64,000 nucleotides of DNA from Bradyrhizobium sp. 1 (GTDB taxonomy: Bacteria > Pseudomonadota > Alphaproteobacteria > Rhizobiales > Xanthobacteraceae). The stretch lies in the NCBI RefSeq assembly GCF_023073315.1, contig NZ_JADPJH010000002.1, positions 464,512 to 528,511 on the forward strand, read 5' to 3'. The notes below the pieces were generated by a model. It saw nothing but the letters and a program-made list of their open reading frames with translations. It was not told the origin of the DNA and searched no databases. Position numbers and translations under genes: made by a program. Positions 53,885-63,959 of this stretch are shown piece by piece (position 1 is the first letter of the stretch; each line of letters begins with the position of its first letter).

Positions 53885-54382
53885 ATGAAATTTTTTGGGC
53901 GATCTGCACTGGCGATCAAGGCGGCCGGCATCGGGGCTGCGCTGCTCTTCTCGGTTTCGGCAAGCCACGCTCAGTCGGCCGGACCGTTTGCCGGTTTCGA
54001 TGGCGCCTGGACCGGCACCGGCACGGTGTCGCTGTCGGACGGTTCCACCGAGCGGATCCGCTGCAGGGCGGACTACAAGGTCGCCGGCACCGGTCTCAAC
54101 CTGAAGCAGGCCCTGCACTGCGCGTCCGACAGTTACAAGTTCGACCTCACCAGCGACGTGACCAGCCAGGGCGAGCGGATCTCCGGCAACTGGAGCGAGA
54201 CCAACCGCAACATCTTCGGCAATCTGCAAGGCACCGCCGGCGGCGGTCAGATCGAGGTGTTCGTCGAGGCCAACGGCTTCGCCGCCAATCTGTCGCTGCG
54301 CACCAACGGCACCAAGCAGACGGTGCAGATCTCTTCGAAGGGCGAGATCCGCGGCGTCAACATCACGTTGACGAAGAGCTGA
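53885..54382 (+). CDS. Exported protein of unknown function
   Basis: 165-residue protein with a signal peptide (AIKAAGIGAALLFSVSASHAQS). The mature domain starts AGPFAGFDGAWTGTGTVSLSDG and has regularly spaced strands and a single Cys pair (IRCRADY, ALHCASD), suggesting a small beta-barrel or lipocalin-like fold. ATG 53885 (MKFFGRSAL) chosen because the signal peptide starts there. An intrinsic terminator follows 28 bases downstream. Confidence 0.7.
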   Translation: MKFFGRSALAIKAAGIGAALLFSVSASHAQSAGPFAGFDGAWTGTGTVSLSDGSTERIRCRADYKVAGTGLNLKQALHCASDSYKFDLTSDVTSQGERISGNWSETNRNIFGNLQGTAGGGQIEVFVEANGFAANLSLRTNGTKQTVQISSKGEIRGVNITLTKS

Positions 54383-54410
54383 TTGCCTTATCCCGCATCG
54401 AAATGAATAC

Positions 54411-54445
54411 GGCCTCTGGTTCTCGCGAGCCGGGGGCCTTTTGCT
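54411..54445 (+). terminator. Intrinsic terminator
   Basis: 12-bp stem (with G-T wobbles) GGCCTCTGGTTC / GAGCCGGGGGCC, loop tcgc, followed by TTTTGCT. Confidence 0.75.
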
Positions 54446-54514
54446 GTAGGCGGTTTCAAATTCAACCCTCACAGGATCGTCCGCGTCGGCGCGCGAGTGC
54501 CGCACACCGCTGGA

Positions 54515-55297
54515 TCAGTCTCTGCGCGCGACGCACTCGCACCGGCATCTGAAATAGACTGCGTCGGGATCGCGCCCCCAGGCATCCCATCCGGCCAGCG
54601 CGGCCTGAATCTCGTCGTCCGTGGCGAGCGCCTTGCCGACAAGCCGCGGCCCGAGGCCGAGCAGGCTTCGCCTGGCATCGGCGACGGCCTCGCTGCGGAT
54701 CGCGGCATCGGCGCTGTGGTTGACGTAGCTGGCGCCCGCCCAGACCGGCGCGAAACCGTGCGCGCGAAGAATGGCGCCCTGCCGGCGACCGAAGCGAAGC
54801 GCTGCCGGATCGTCGTGCTCGTACCAGCGCTGCCAGAGATCGAGCGCGAGGCGCACGCCGTCGATTTCAGGGTGAAGCACATTGCCGCCGACGTCGGCGT
54901 CACGCGTTGCGAGGAAGCCACCCGGCTTCAGCACCCGTCGCGCTTCCGCCAGTGTTCGCGTCAGTACCGCCTCGCTCTGATGGTAGAGCACCGCGTGAAA
55001 GAACACGGCATCGAACGATCCATCCTCGAACGGCAGCGCGGTCATGTCCGCTTCGGCAAAGGCGAGGTTGCTCAAGCCCGGCTCCGCCGCGAGTGCACTG
55101 GCGGCGGCGATCGCCTTCGGCTCGATATCGACGCCGACCGCCTTTCCGACGATGCCCGCGAGCGCGGCCGTGATGGTCCCGGGTCCGCAACCGGCGTCGA
55201 GCAGGATCGTGTCCGATGTCAGGAACGGAACGAAAAAGGCGGCTGAATCGCCGCCTCGCTTCCGTTGAAACTCCACGATGGAGCTGTCGTGCCGCAT
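54515..55297 (-). CDS. Class I SAM-dependent methyltransferase
   Basis: 260-residue methyltransferase. Motif I is LLDAGCGPGTITAAL near residue 35, followed by GVDIEPKAIAAAS (motif II acid), FAEADMTALPFEDGSFDAVFF and LKPGGFLATRD. It resembles UbiE/type 11 small-molecule methyltransferases. ATG at 55297 taken over an upstream Met. It lies 73 bases after the MMPL transporter gene; substrate unknown. Confidence 0.85.
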   Translation of the reverse strand: MRHDSSIVEFQRKRGGDSAAFFVPFLTSDTILLDAGCGPGTITAALAGIVGKAVGVDIEPKAIAAASALAAEPGLSNLAFAEADMTALPFEDGSFDAVFFHAVLYHQSEAVLTRTLAEARRVLKPGGFLATRDADVGGNVLHPEIDGVRLALDLWQRWYEHDDPAALRFGRRQGAILRAHGFAPVWAGASYVNHSADAAIRSEAVADARRSLLGLGPRLVGKALATDDEIQAALAGWDAWGRDPDAVYFRCRCECVARRD

Positions 55298-55370
55298 GGC
55301 GCATCCTCGACCGGAACTCCGGCGCAGTCGTCCAGACTGCGCCGATTCCATGTCCGATGGATGAAGCCGC

Positions 55371-57737
55371 TCAGATCGCCGGCTTATCGGGGCCTTGCAG
55401 CTTGGCGTGCAGATTGATCAGCCACATCGCCGTCGGCCGCAGGATGAAGAGGTCGGCGACGAGCGCCATCACCATCGAGAAAGCGCTGAGCCAGCCGAAC
55501 AGCCGCAGTGACGGCAGATCGGAGAACACGGTGACGACGAGGCCGCAGGCCAGCACCAGCGTGGTCAGGATCAGCGCCGGACCGACCAGCACGGTCGCGC
55601 GCTCCACCGCGAGCGCCGAACCGACGCCCGGCTTGCTCTCCAGCCTGAGGCGATTGAGGAAGTGGATGGTTGCGCTCAGTCCCAGGCCGAACGAGACGGT
55701 GAGCGCGACGACGCTGGCGAATTGCAGCCCCTCACCCATCGCCCACAGCACCGTGCCCGACATCACCACCGGGAAGATGCCAGGCAGGATGCAGGCGAAC
55801 ATCACGACCCATGAGCGGAAGGCAAGGCCGATGAAGATCGCGACCAGCGCGAATTCGACGGTGAGCCCGCGGTTGAGTTTCTCGATCATGCCGGCCGAGT
55901 TGCGCGCGGCGATGGCGGCGAGTCCCGTCACCGCAACCTCGTAGCCGGGATGCTTCTTGCGGACGGCATCGAGCTCGGAGTCGAGCTTGTCGACGATCGG
56001 CAGAAGCTGGCTGGAATCCTTGTCCGGCACACGGCCCGCGACCACGACGGCGTCCTGCTCGGCATCGATGAAGCGCCGCACCAGATGTTCGGGAATGACG
56101 CTCACATACTCCCTCAGCGTCGCGACGTCGGCGCCGCCGGCCTTGTCCGCGAGCCAGCGGCGCAAAGTCTCGAGCGACCAGACGTTGCCGACACCCGCGG
56201 CTTTCTCGACGGTCGCGTGCACGTCCGCGATGGTCTGCAGCGTCTCCGGCGAGTAGAGCGTCTCACCCTTGGGGAACTGGATCAGCACGTTGACCGGATT
56301 GGCGCCGGTGAGCTTGGCATCGAGCCGGTCACTGGCGGCAACGGCCTGGCGCTTGTCCGGCACTTGGTCGGCGAGCCGGTAGCGCGGCTCCAGATGGGCG
56401 TAGATGACGCCGAGGCCCGCGACGAACAGCACCGCGATCAGGCTGAACAGGCCGGGGCGGCCCACCATGCGCACCGCGATCCAGTAGCAGAAATTGCGCA
56501 GCGCCTGGACGCCGGCATCGGCGCTCTGGAACTTGGTCGCAAACAGTTTCTCGTTGCGCACCAGCAGCACGCCGAACACCGGCACCAGCGACAGCACCGC
56601 GACCAGCGCGATGATGGTGGCGGCCAGACCCGCCTCACCGAATTTGCGGATCAGGTCCGAGTCGGAGAACTGGAGCGCGATGAAGGAAATGCCGGCAGTG
56701 CCATGCGTCAGCACGCAGGCCGGTCCGACCACCAGCACCGCGTTCTTGAATGCGGTGAACTTGTCTTGACCGGCGATCAGCCGGTCGCGCGCGGCAAACG
56801 TCAGCTGCATCGAATCGGAGAAGCTGATGACCATGATGAGCGGCGTCATCACGTTCAGGAACATGTTCAGATTGAAATTGGCCCAGCCGAGCGCGCCGAG
56901 CGCCAGCAGGATCGCGATCATCGGCGGGAACGCCGCCGCGACCATGAAGGAGATCTTGCGGAAGAAGATGATGGCGATGACGCAGCCGGCAAGGATGCCG
57001 AGGATGTTGTAGGTGAGCCCGTCGCGCTCGACGGCGTTGCGGATCTCGAGCTGCATCACCGGCACGCCGGAGAGCTGCACGTTGAGCCCGGTATCGCTGA
57101 GGTCTTCCTTCATCAGCGCGCGGATGTCGGCAATGGTCTTGGTCAGCTTGCTGGAGGCGACCACCTCCGGGTCGAGCGACAGCACGATCAGCGCCAGCGT
57201 GCCGTCCTCCGACAGCAGCTTGCCGCGGATGATCTCGTTGTTCTTGACGGTCTCGATGAACTTGTCATAGGCCGCGCCCTCGGGCAGCTCGGGCGGGAAC
57301 AGCGCCGCTGGCAGCTTGCCGGGCGCCGGCGCCTGGCGCGCCGAGAACAGCGAGACGAGGCCACGCGTGCCTTCGACCAGCTGCATGTCGGTGACGAAGT
57401 CGCGCAACTTCTCGAGGTTGTTCCGCGCCAGCAGGGTCTTGCCCTCGACCACGACGAGGACGTCGAATTCTTCCGCCGGGAACTTCTTTGTCACCGCTTC
57501 GTACTGGCGGAATTCCGGCGTGTTGGACCGGAACAGCTGCGACAACGAATCGTCGATCTTGATCCGGTGGATGCCGAACACCGCGCCGACGATCAGCACG
57601 AGCAGGACGATGCAGGAGACGATCGGCGCCCGGACGGCGATCAGTCCGATGCGTTCGAGCCCGAAGGCGATCGAGGACGCAGGTCCCTGCTCGACCTTGT
57701 CGACATGAACCTCATTCTCGCGGTGCTTTTCGAGCAT
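55371..57737 (-). CDS. RND/MMPL family transporter
   Basis: 788-residue transporter with two halves, each a periplasmic domain plus MMPL/SSD-like membrane bundle. The first helix is APIVSCIVLLVLIVGAVFGI, then DDSLSQLFRSNTPEFRQYEA. The first bundle has LMVISFSDSMQLTFAARDRL-like topology, and the second ends VADLFILRPTAMWLIN. It resembles HpnN-like lipid transporters but is shorter and not close to HpnN in its N-terminus. Position next to hopanoid genes suggests lipid export, which is inference. Confidence 0.8.
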   Translation of the reverse strand: MLEKHRENEVHVDKVEQGPASSIAFGLERIGLIAVRAPIVSCIVLLVLIVGAVFGIHRIKIDDSLSQLFRSNTPEFRQYEAVTKKFPAEEFDVLVVVEGKTLLARNNLEKLRDFVTDMQLVEGTRGLVSLFSARQAPAPGKLPAALFPPELPEGAAYDKFIETVKNNEIIRGKLLSEDGTLALIVLSLDPEVVASSKLTKTIADIRALMKEDLSDTGLNVQLSGVPVMQLEIRNAVERDGLTYNILGILAGCVIAIIFFRKISFMVAAAFPPMIAILLALGALGWANFNLNMFLNVMTPLIMVISFSDSMQLTFAARDRLIAGQDKFTAFKNAVLVVGPACVLTHGTAGISFIALQFSDSDLIRKFGEAGLAATIIALVAVLSLVPVFGVLLVRNEKLFATKFQSADAGVQALRNFCYWIAVRMVGRPGLFSLIAVLFVAGLGVIYAHLEPRYRLADQVPDKRQAVAASDRLDAKLTGANPVNVLIQFPKGETLYSPETLQTIADVHATVEKAAGVGNVWSLETLRRWLADKAGGADVATLREYVSVIPEHLVRRFIDAEQDAVVVAGRVPDKDSSQLLPIVDKLDSELDAVRKKHPGYEVAVTGLAAIAARNSAGMIEKLNRGLTVEFALVAIFIGLAFRSWVVMFACILPGIFPVVMSGTVLWAMGEGLQFASVVALTVSFGLGLSATIHFLNRLRLESKPGVGSALAVERATVLVGPALILTTLVLACGLVVTVFSDLPSLRLFGWLSAFSMVMALVADLFILRPTAMWLINLHAKLQGPDKPAI

Positions 57738-57942
57738 GCCTTGTCCAGTTCCTAAATCGGCTCGGTCTGTGAGCTTATTGCGTCCCGCGAACGGCTTGAA
57801 AATGCCATACCAATGGGAGGCTTGCCCTTTGAAAATGCGCGGAAAATGGCCGCGTGGGGTTTAGCAGGTCAATCACCCTTTTCGCAAGCAGGCGGAGGGT
57901 GGCCAAACCGATCAAGATGCGGCGATTTTGCCCAAACGCCCG

Positions 57943-58728
57943 TCATTCCGGAAAAGCCGTGCCAATTCGACGCGGCGCGCGGTCGCCGCTCTCGTCTTTC
58001 AGCGCCACGCCCGTGACTTCCCGCGCCAGCCCCTCGCGGATCAGCCAGGCGATCTTGAAGGCGGCCTCCTGATAGCTCAACCCAGCCTTGTGGATATTCG
58101 ACACGCAATTGCGCTCGGCATCAGTGCGGCCTGGTTTGGGCGCGAAGGTCAGATAGGCACCGAGACTGTCGGGCGCGGACAGGCCCGGCCGCTCGCCGAT
58201 CAGCGTCACCACCATGCGCGCACCGAGAATCGCGCCGATCTCGTCGCCGAGCGCGACGCGCGCGCCTGAGGCGACGACGACATGGCGGAGCGCGACATCG
58301 TCCCCGTTCGCGAGCAACGGCAGCAGGTGCTTCAGCAAACCCACAGCATGGGCGTGGACCGCGGCCGCCGACAGCCCGTCGCCAATCACGACAGCAATCT
58401 GGCATGGCTCGCTCGCATCTCGCGCCAGAAGCTCCGCCGATTCGGCATCAAGCTGTCGTCCCAGATCGGGACGCCGTAGATAGTCGCGGCGGTCGACCGC
58501 CCGGCTCCGCGCCTCGGTGACGACGAGACCAAGCGCGCGAAGTTCTTCTACCAGTCGCGGCGCATCGAAGGCGGCATGCACGGCATCGCGGGCACGGGCA
58601 TGGTCGAGCGTGAAATCGAGCAGCGCCTTCGTCGGCACGCTCGCGCCGCTGCGCCCGAGCGCAACGCGCGCGGGCGTGAGCGACCTGAGATCAAGGGTCG
58701 GTCGGCGCGGGACGGCCGGATCAGACAT
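57943..58728 (-). CDS. eutC: Ethanolamine ammonia-lyase small subunit
   Basis: 261-residue light subunit of the adenosylcobalamin-dependent lyase converting ethanolamine to acetaldehyde and ammonia. The family motif [18 protein letters not shown] and C-terminal [23 protein letters not shown] are present. It begins 6 bases after the hpnP stop, so it is translated from a shared transcript. Its partner eutB is upstream with hpnP in between. Confidence 0.93.
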   Translation of the reverse strand: MSDPAVPRRPTLDLRSLTPARVALGRSGASVPTKALLDFTLDHARARDAVHAAFDAPRLVEELRALGLVVTEARSRAVDRRDYLRRPDLGRQLDAESAELLARDASEPCQIAVVIGDGLSAAAVHAHAVGLLKHLLPLLANGDDVALRHVVVASGARVALGDEIGAILGARMVVTLIGERPGLSAPDSLGAYLTFAPKPGRTDAERNCVSNIHKAGLSYQEAAFKIAWLIREGLAREVTGVALKDESGDRAPRRIGTAFPE

Positions 58729-58734
58729 GTCGCA

Positions 58735-60321
58735 TCATTCGGCGGGAACGGAGGCCTCGCGCAGCCGGATCGAGTAGTTCGAGGCATTCGTCTCGCCGCT
58801 GGACGCCGCACGCGCGAAGGTGATGAGATGATGCGCGATCAGGGTGCAGCCGATCAGGCCTTCGAGGTCGCCCTGCTTGATGCGTCCCATCGCGAACTTC
58901 CAGAACACCCGCTTGTAGTCGCCGAGCACGCCGACTTTCCAGAAAATGTTCCTCATCATGATCAGGCCGCGCCTGATGTTGCGCCAGGTCTTCATCTCGT
59001 CCGGCACCGGCATCTTGAGGCGATGCGGATAGGTGTGGTCGCATTGATACTGAAAGCGCGCAAAGACCTTTTCGGGCTCGTAGGCGACGCTCATGGCGTG
59101 TTTCCAGGACGCAACGACGTCATCGTAGGGAAGCAGGAAGTTGACGTTGGAATCGCGCCCGTCGTCCTCGATCAGGCGTCCTTCCCGCTCCAGCCGGTCC
59201 CACAGCGGCGTCTTCGGCAGTGCCTGGAGCAGATTGATGGTGAGCAGCGGAATCCGGGACTCCTCGACGAAGTCGAGCAGCGCATCCGCGGTATTCGCCT
59301 TGTCGGTGTCGAGCCCCATGATGATGCCCGATACCACCTCCATGCCGTAGGAGTTGATGGTGCGGACGCCCTCGAGGATCGGGACCATCATGTTGTGGTC
59401 CTTGTGCATTGCCTTCAGCGCGTCGGGATCAGGCGTCTCGATGCCGCAGAAGATGGTGATGAAATAAGCCTCACGCATCTTCTTGAGTATCTCGGGACGC
59501 TTGGCGATGTTGAGTGTCGCCTCACAGGCAAGCCGCACCACATAGCCAGTCTTCTTCTGCCATTCGATGAGGTGCGGCAGGAGATCCATCGCTGCCTTGC
59601 GGTTGCCGATGAAATTGTCGTCCACGAAGTAGACGGTGTCAGTCATGCCGCATTCGCGCAGGCGGTCGAGCTCGGCAATGATCTGTTCCGGCGACTTGAT
59701 GCGCGGATTGCGGCCATAGAGGCCGGGGATGTCGCAGAACTCGCACTCATAGGGACAGCCGCTGGAATACTGGATGCTGCCGAGCATGTATTTCTTCACG
59801 TCGGCGAGCTCGTAGGCCGGAATCGGAAACTCCGTCATCGGCACGCGGTCCTTGGTGGTCAGCACCACCTGCGCCTCGGGACGCGAGACATCGCGGGATA
59901 GAATCTCGAACAGCTGATTGGTGGCGTCGCCGAGCTCGCCGACATGGAGATAGTCGAAAGACGGATAATAATCCGGGCAGGCGCTGACCGAGGGACCGCC
60001 GAGCGCGACCGGCAGGTCGAATTCATGGGCGCGGCGGCAGATGTCGTTCATCTGCTGGCGCTGGATGTGCATGCCGCTGACGAAGACCGCTTCAGCCCAG
60101 TCAAACTCTTCCTTCGTCGCGCGCCGGAGGTTCTCGTCGACGAACTTGACCTGCCAGTCCTCGGGCAGATACGCCGCGAGCAGCAAAAGCCCCTGCGGCG
60201 GCATGAAGGCGCAGACGCCGTCGGTCAGCGGATAGGAATGCTCGAACGTCCCGAACGACGAGGTGTATCGCGGAAACACGCAGAGAATCCGTCGGCCCGT
60301 CCCGTTGCTTTCAGCTCGCAT
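58735..60321 (-). CDS. hpnP: HpnP, C-2 hopanoid methylase (B12-binding radical SAM)
   Basis: 528-residue B12-binding radical SAM enzyme that methylates hopanoids at C-2. The N-terminal cobalamin domain includes RILCVFPRYTSSFGTFEHS and FVSGMHIQRQQMNDICRR. The SAM cluster is CPYECEFC (C189, C193, C196), followed by YGRNPRIKSPEQII. A DUF4070-like C-terminal region follows. The ATG at 60321 has a strong gggggag upstream. Position near shc agrees with Bradyrhizobium hpnP placement from memory; related B12 radical SAM enzymes of unknown role are the alternative. Confidence 0.8.
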   Translation of the reverse strand: MRAESNGTGRRILCVFPRYTSSFGTFEHSYPLTDGVCAFMPPQGLLLLAAYLPEDWQVKFVDENLRRATKEEFDWAEAVFVSGMHIQRQQMNDICRRAHEFDLPVALGGPSVSACPDYYPSFDYLHVGELGDATNQLFEILSRDVSRPEAQVVLTTKDRVPMTEFPIPAYELADVKKYMLGSIQYSSGCPYECEFCDIPGLYGRNPRIKSPEQIIAELDRLRECGMTDTVYFVDDNFIGNRKAAMDLLPHLIEWQKKTGYVVRLACEATLNIAKRPEILKKMREAYFITIFCGIETPDPDALKAMHKDHNMMVPILEGVRTINSYGMEVVSGIIMGLDTDKANTADALLDFVEESRIPLLTINLLQALPKTPLWDRLEREGRLIEDDGRDSNVNFLLPYDDVVASWKHAMSVAYEPEKVFARFQYQCDHTYPHRLKMPVPDEMKTWRNIRRGLIMMRNIFWKVGVLGDYKRVFWKFAMGRIKQGDLEGLIGCTLIAHHLITFARAASSGETNASNYSIRLREASVPAE

Positions 60322-60472
60322 TGAAGCTCCCCCGCCACGCTCCACCTGGTTGCGGAAATTGCCAGCCAGACACATAGCGTAATGCTGCTGCCGGAATTTC
60401 TCAATATTGTGGCATCATCTTAATTCGCGAGGGCCGCCAATGGTTTCCTGAGGGAATTGGCGTTTCCGCCCG

Positions 60473-61906
60473 TCACGCGATCAGCCGTGAGGCAAAATCG
60501 GGCAACAGGCCTGCATCGCCGGCCAGCCGGAAATCGGCGCCCGTAATGCCTGACCGCACCAGCCAGTCGTCGAATTCCGGCGCGCGGCGCAGGCCGAAGA
60601 CGTCGCGGACATAGAGCGCGTCGTGAAAGGACGTCGACTGGTAGTTCAGCATGACGTCATCGGCGCCCGGCACCCCCATGATGAAGGTGACGCCGGCAGC
60701 CGCAAGCAGGGTCAGGAGATTGTCCATGTCGTCCTGGTCCGCCTCGGCATGGTTGGTGTAGCAGATGTCGATGCCGAGCGGCAGGCCGAGCAGCTTGCCG
60801 CAAAAGTGATCCTCCAGCCCCGCCCGGATGATTTCCTTGCCGTCGTAGAGATATTCCGGGCCGATGAAGCCGACCACGCTGTTGACCAGCAACGGCGAAA
60901 AGGCGCGGGCGACCGCATAGGCGCGAGCCTCGCAGGTCTGTTGGTCGACGCCGTGATGGGCATTGGCCGACAGTGCCGAGCCCTGCCCGGTCTCGAAATA
61001 CATCACGTTCTGGCCGACCGTGCCGCGCTTCTGTGACAGCCCGGCCTCCTGCCCTTCCTTCAGAAGCGCGAGGTCGATGCCGAAGCTGCGGTTCGCAGCC
61101 TCGGTGCCGGCGACCGACTGGAAGACGAGATCGACCGGCACGCCCTGCCCGATCAGCGACAATGTCGTCGTGACATGGGTGAGCACGCAGGCCTGCGTCG
61201 GGATTTTTAACCGCGCGATGATCTCGTCGAGCAGCCGGAGCAATTGCCCGATTACCGCGGGATCATCGCTCGCGGGATTGATGCCGATGCAGGCGTCGCC
61301 GGCCCCCAGCAAAATGCCGTCGAGGATCGAGGCGGTGATGCCCCTGGCATCGTCGAACGGATGGTTGGGCTGGAGGCGCGTGCTCATCCGGCCCTTCAGG
61401 CCGATGGTGTTGCGGAAGGCGGTGGTGACCTCGCACTTCCGCGCCGCCAGGATCAAATCCTGGTTGCGCATCAGTTTCGAGACCGCGGCGGTTATTTCCG
61501 GGGTGATGCCGGGCGCCAGCTTGCGCAAAACCTCAGGCGTTGCGGCATCCGAGAGCAGCCAGTCGCGGAAGGCGCCGACCGTCAGCGAGGCCACCGGCGC
61601 AAACGCCTTGGCATCGTGGCTGTCGATGACGAGGCGGGTGACCTCGTCGGCCTCGTAGGGGATCACGGCTTCCTGCAAGAACTGCCCGAGCGGAACGTCG
61701 GCGAGCGCCATCCGCGCCGCGATCATCTGCTCGGCGCTGGCGGCGGCGATGCCGGCCAGCCGGTCGCCGGAGCGCGGCGGGGTCGCCTTGGCGAGCAGGT
61801 CGCGCAAATCAGGGAAGGTGTAGGTCGTGGCGTCGATGGTATGGCGGTAGACCAAGGGCCTCTCCGGGGGTTCGTCGGCCAGTGACCGACTTCGGCGCGA
61901 TCCCAA
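60473..61906 (-). CDS. eutB: Ethanolamine ammonia-lyase large subunit
   Basis: 477-residue heavy subunit of ethanolamine ammonia-lyase, the TIM barrel holding the substrate and cofactor. Signatures: GLSQKRGTVGQNVMYFETGQG and SANAHHGVDQQTCEA. The start is a TTG at 61906 preceded by a strong GGAGG seven bases upstream, which decides it; the frame also fits the family length (450-470). Upstream of hpnP by 151 bases. No reactivase (eutA) or microcompartment gene is in view. Confidence 0.92.
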   Translation of the reverse strand: MGSRRSRSLADEPPERPLVYRHTIDATTYTFPDLRDLLAKATPPRSGDRLAGIAAASAEQMIAARMALADVPLGQFLQEAVIPYEADEVTRLVIDSHDAKAFAPVASLTVGAFRDWLLSDAATPEVLRKLAPGITPEITAAVSKLMRNQDLILAARKCEVTTAFRNTIGLKGRMSTRLQPNHPFDDARGITASILDGILLGAGDACIGINPASDDPAVIGQLLRLLDEIIARLKIPTQACVLTHVTTTLSLIGQGVPVDLVFQSVAGTEAANRSFGIDLALLKEGQEAGLSQKRGTVGQNVMYFETGQGSALSANAHHGVDQQTCEARAYAVARAFSPLLVNSVVGFIGPEYLYDGKEIIRAGLEDHFCGKLLGLPLGIDICYTNHAEADQDDMDNLLTLLAAAGVTFIMGVPGADDVMLNYQSTSFHDALYVRDVFGLRRAPEFDDWLVRSGITGADFRLAGDAGLLPDFASRLIA

Positions 61907-62076
61907 GACTATACCTCCGGATCAAGACGCTGAAATATCTTACCTTTCTTTCAACTATTGGCGAAGGGGCTCAACCGGCGCGTTAACGCTGCGTCCACCT
62001 TCATTCTGCATAGTCTTGCATCAATTTTATCCGACCGCGCTCTCCGGCCGCTCCCGGCCATTTGGGCCCCCGCACC

Positions 62077-63807
62077 ATGACATCAGACCGATCTGGGAAT
62101 GCCACTGGCTTGGCAGGCCGTTTCACGCTTGCGACCAAGCTCTATGCGATCTTCGCGCTGTTCGCCCTGCTGACCGCGGCGATCGCGATGCTGTCGGACA
62201 CCAACAGCCGCCGCAGCGCCGATTTGGCCAGCGCGATCGAGACGGCGAACGCCGCCGCGCTGAACGTCGAGCGCGTCAACTCTCTGGTCTATGCGGTGGT
62301 GATGGAATCGCGCGGCGTCTACATGTCGACCGAGCCCGCCGTCGTGAAGAAATACGGCGAGGGCCTGCTCAAGTTCAACGACCAGATTCTCGCCGTCGTG
62401 AAGCACTGGGAGACCATCGTCAAAGCCGACGATGCCGAGCAGTTCGCGACTTTCAAGAAGCGCATCGAACAGTTCGTCGAGTTCCGCAAGGAGCTGGTGC
62501 GCCGCGGCGTCGAGATCAATGCGGCCGCGGGCCGCGAATGGGGCGACAACGACGCCAACCGCGCCGTGCGCTCGGCGCTGAACAAAGACCTCGAGGCGCT
62601 GTCCAAGGTCTATGCCGAGCGCGCCAGGCAGATCGCGCACCAGACCGAGACCAACCGCATCCTGTCGCTGGTGCTGACCTGCCTCGGCGGCGTCGCGCTG
62701 ATGCTGGTCGTGATCGGCATCGTCATCATCGCACGTTCGATCGCCCGCCCCCTCTCCGCCATCACCGCGACCATCAAGCGGGTCGCCGACGGCGCTGAGG
62801 ACGTCGTGGTGCCGCATAGCAACCGCGCCGACGAGATCGGCGCGCTGGCACGCGCCATCCAGATTTTTCAGGACGCGATGGGCCGCAACCGCAACCTCGC
62901 TTCGCAGGTCTCACAGGACTCCGCCGCGCGCGAGCAGCGCGCCCGGCATATCGAGCAATCGGTCGAAGCATTTCGCGAGGCGATCGGCGCGATCATGCGT
63001 GGCCTCAGCGACAACGCCTCCGTCATGCGCGAGACCGCGCAGACCATCACGCGTGTCACCGCGGACGCGAGCAATCGCGCCGGCACGGCGGCAAACGCCA
63101 CCGAGCAGGCCTCGCACAACGTCACGGCCGTCGCGAGCGCTGCCGAAGAGCTGTCGGCCTCCGTCGAAGAGATCGGCCGCCAGGTGCGCCAGAGCGCCAG
63201 CGCGGTCGAGCAGACCGGTCTGCGCACCGAGAAGTCGATCGCGGAGATCGAAAGCCTTGCAGCCGCCACCCAGCGCATAGACGGCGTGCTGACCCTGATT
63301 CAGACCATCGCCGAGCAGACCAATCTGCTCGCGCTCAACGCCACCATCGAGGCCGCCCGCGCCGGCGATGCCGGCCGCGGCTTTGCCGTCGTCGCGCATG
63401 AGGTGAAGGCGCTGGCGGGACAGACCGCAAAGGCGACCGCTGAGATCGGCGAGAACGTCAGCCAGATCCAGACCTCGACCCGCAACGCGGTCGATGCCGT
63501 CCGCGAGATCGGCGGCGCGGTGCGCGAGATCAACGATGTCACCTCTGCTATCGCCGGCGCCATCGGCCAGCAGGACCAGGCCACGCGCGAGATCTCGTCC
63601 AACGCGCAAAGCGCCGCCCAAGGCAACGAGACGCTGGTCGCCAACATCACCTCGCTCCGTGACGCCATCGGCGAGACCGACACGGCAGCTGCTTCCGTGC
63701 TGACGGCTGCGGGCAGCCTGACGAAGACGGCGGACACGCTGTCGCGCGAGGTGGAAAAGTTCTTCCAGAATTTGCGGTCGGACAGCCGCATCGCCAAGGC
63801 GGGGTGA
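62077..63807 (+). CDS. Methyl-accepting chemotaxis protein
   Basis: 576-residue chemoreceptor. Membrane helices flank a helical periplasmic ligand domain: [23 protein letters not shown] (about 16-38) and [22 protein letters not shown] (about 202-225). A HAMP domain follows ([20 protein letters not shown]), then the signalling domain with hairpin tip [26 protein letters not shown] 62077 chosen for the MTSDRSG start; the preceding TTG is weaker. The ligand is unknown. It is divergent from eutB with 170 bases between. Confidence 0.93.
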   Translation: MTSDRSGNATGLAGRFTLATKLYAIFALFALLTAAIAMLSDTNSRRSADLASAIETANAAALNVERVNSLVYAVVMESRGVYMSTEPAVVKKYGEGLLKFNDQILAVVKHWETIVKADDAEQFATFKKRIEQFVEFRKELVRRGVEINAAAGREWGDNDANRAVRSALNKDLEALSKVYAERARQIAHQTETNRILSLVLTCLGGVALMLVVIGIVIIARSIARPLSAITATIKRVADGAEDVVVPHSNRADEIGALARAIQIFQDAMGRNRNLASQVSQDSAAREQRARHIEQSVEAFREAIGAIMRGLSDNASVMRETAQTITRVTADASNRAGTAANATEQASHNVTAVASAAEELSASVEEIGRQVRQSASAVEQTGLRTEKSIAEIESLAAATQRIDGVLTLIQTIAEQTNLLALNATIEAARAGDAGRGFAVVAHEVKALAGQTAKATAEIGENVSQIQTSTRNAVDAVREIGGAVREINDVTSAIAGAIGQQDQATREISSNAQSAAQGNETLVANITSLRDAIGETDTAAASVLTAAGSLTKTADTLSREVEKFFQNLRSDSRIAKAG

Positions 63808-63861
63808 CGGCGCCCGCCATCCCGCGAGGCTGGCGGTGGGCCCGACTAAACAAAAACTCGA

Positions 63862-63959
63862 AAAACAACCCCATGCACAGTAGCCGGGGATAGCGATATC
63901 AGTGACTTGGCCGGCAGGCTGAAAAAATGCTGATTTTACGAAATCTATTTGACTCGTCG
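63862..63959. repeat. Bipartite intergenic repeat, copy 2
   Basis: Shares the 22-base core aaaacaaccccatgcacagtag with copy 1 (63862-63883) and, 55 bases later, cgaaatctatttgactcgtcg (63939-63959), close to the copy 1 right core. Copy 1 has a longer middle. Confidence 0.55.

Noticed and set aside
60322..60472. EcfG (general stress) promoter before hpnP
   Set aside because: hpnP is EcfG-controlled in Rhodopseudomonas, but no GGAAC-N16/17-CGTT arrangement is visible here on the minus strand; a search with a matrix would be decisive.
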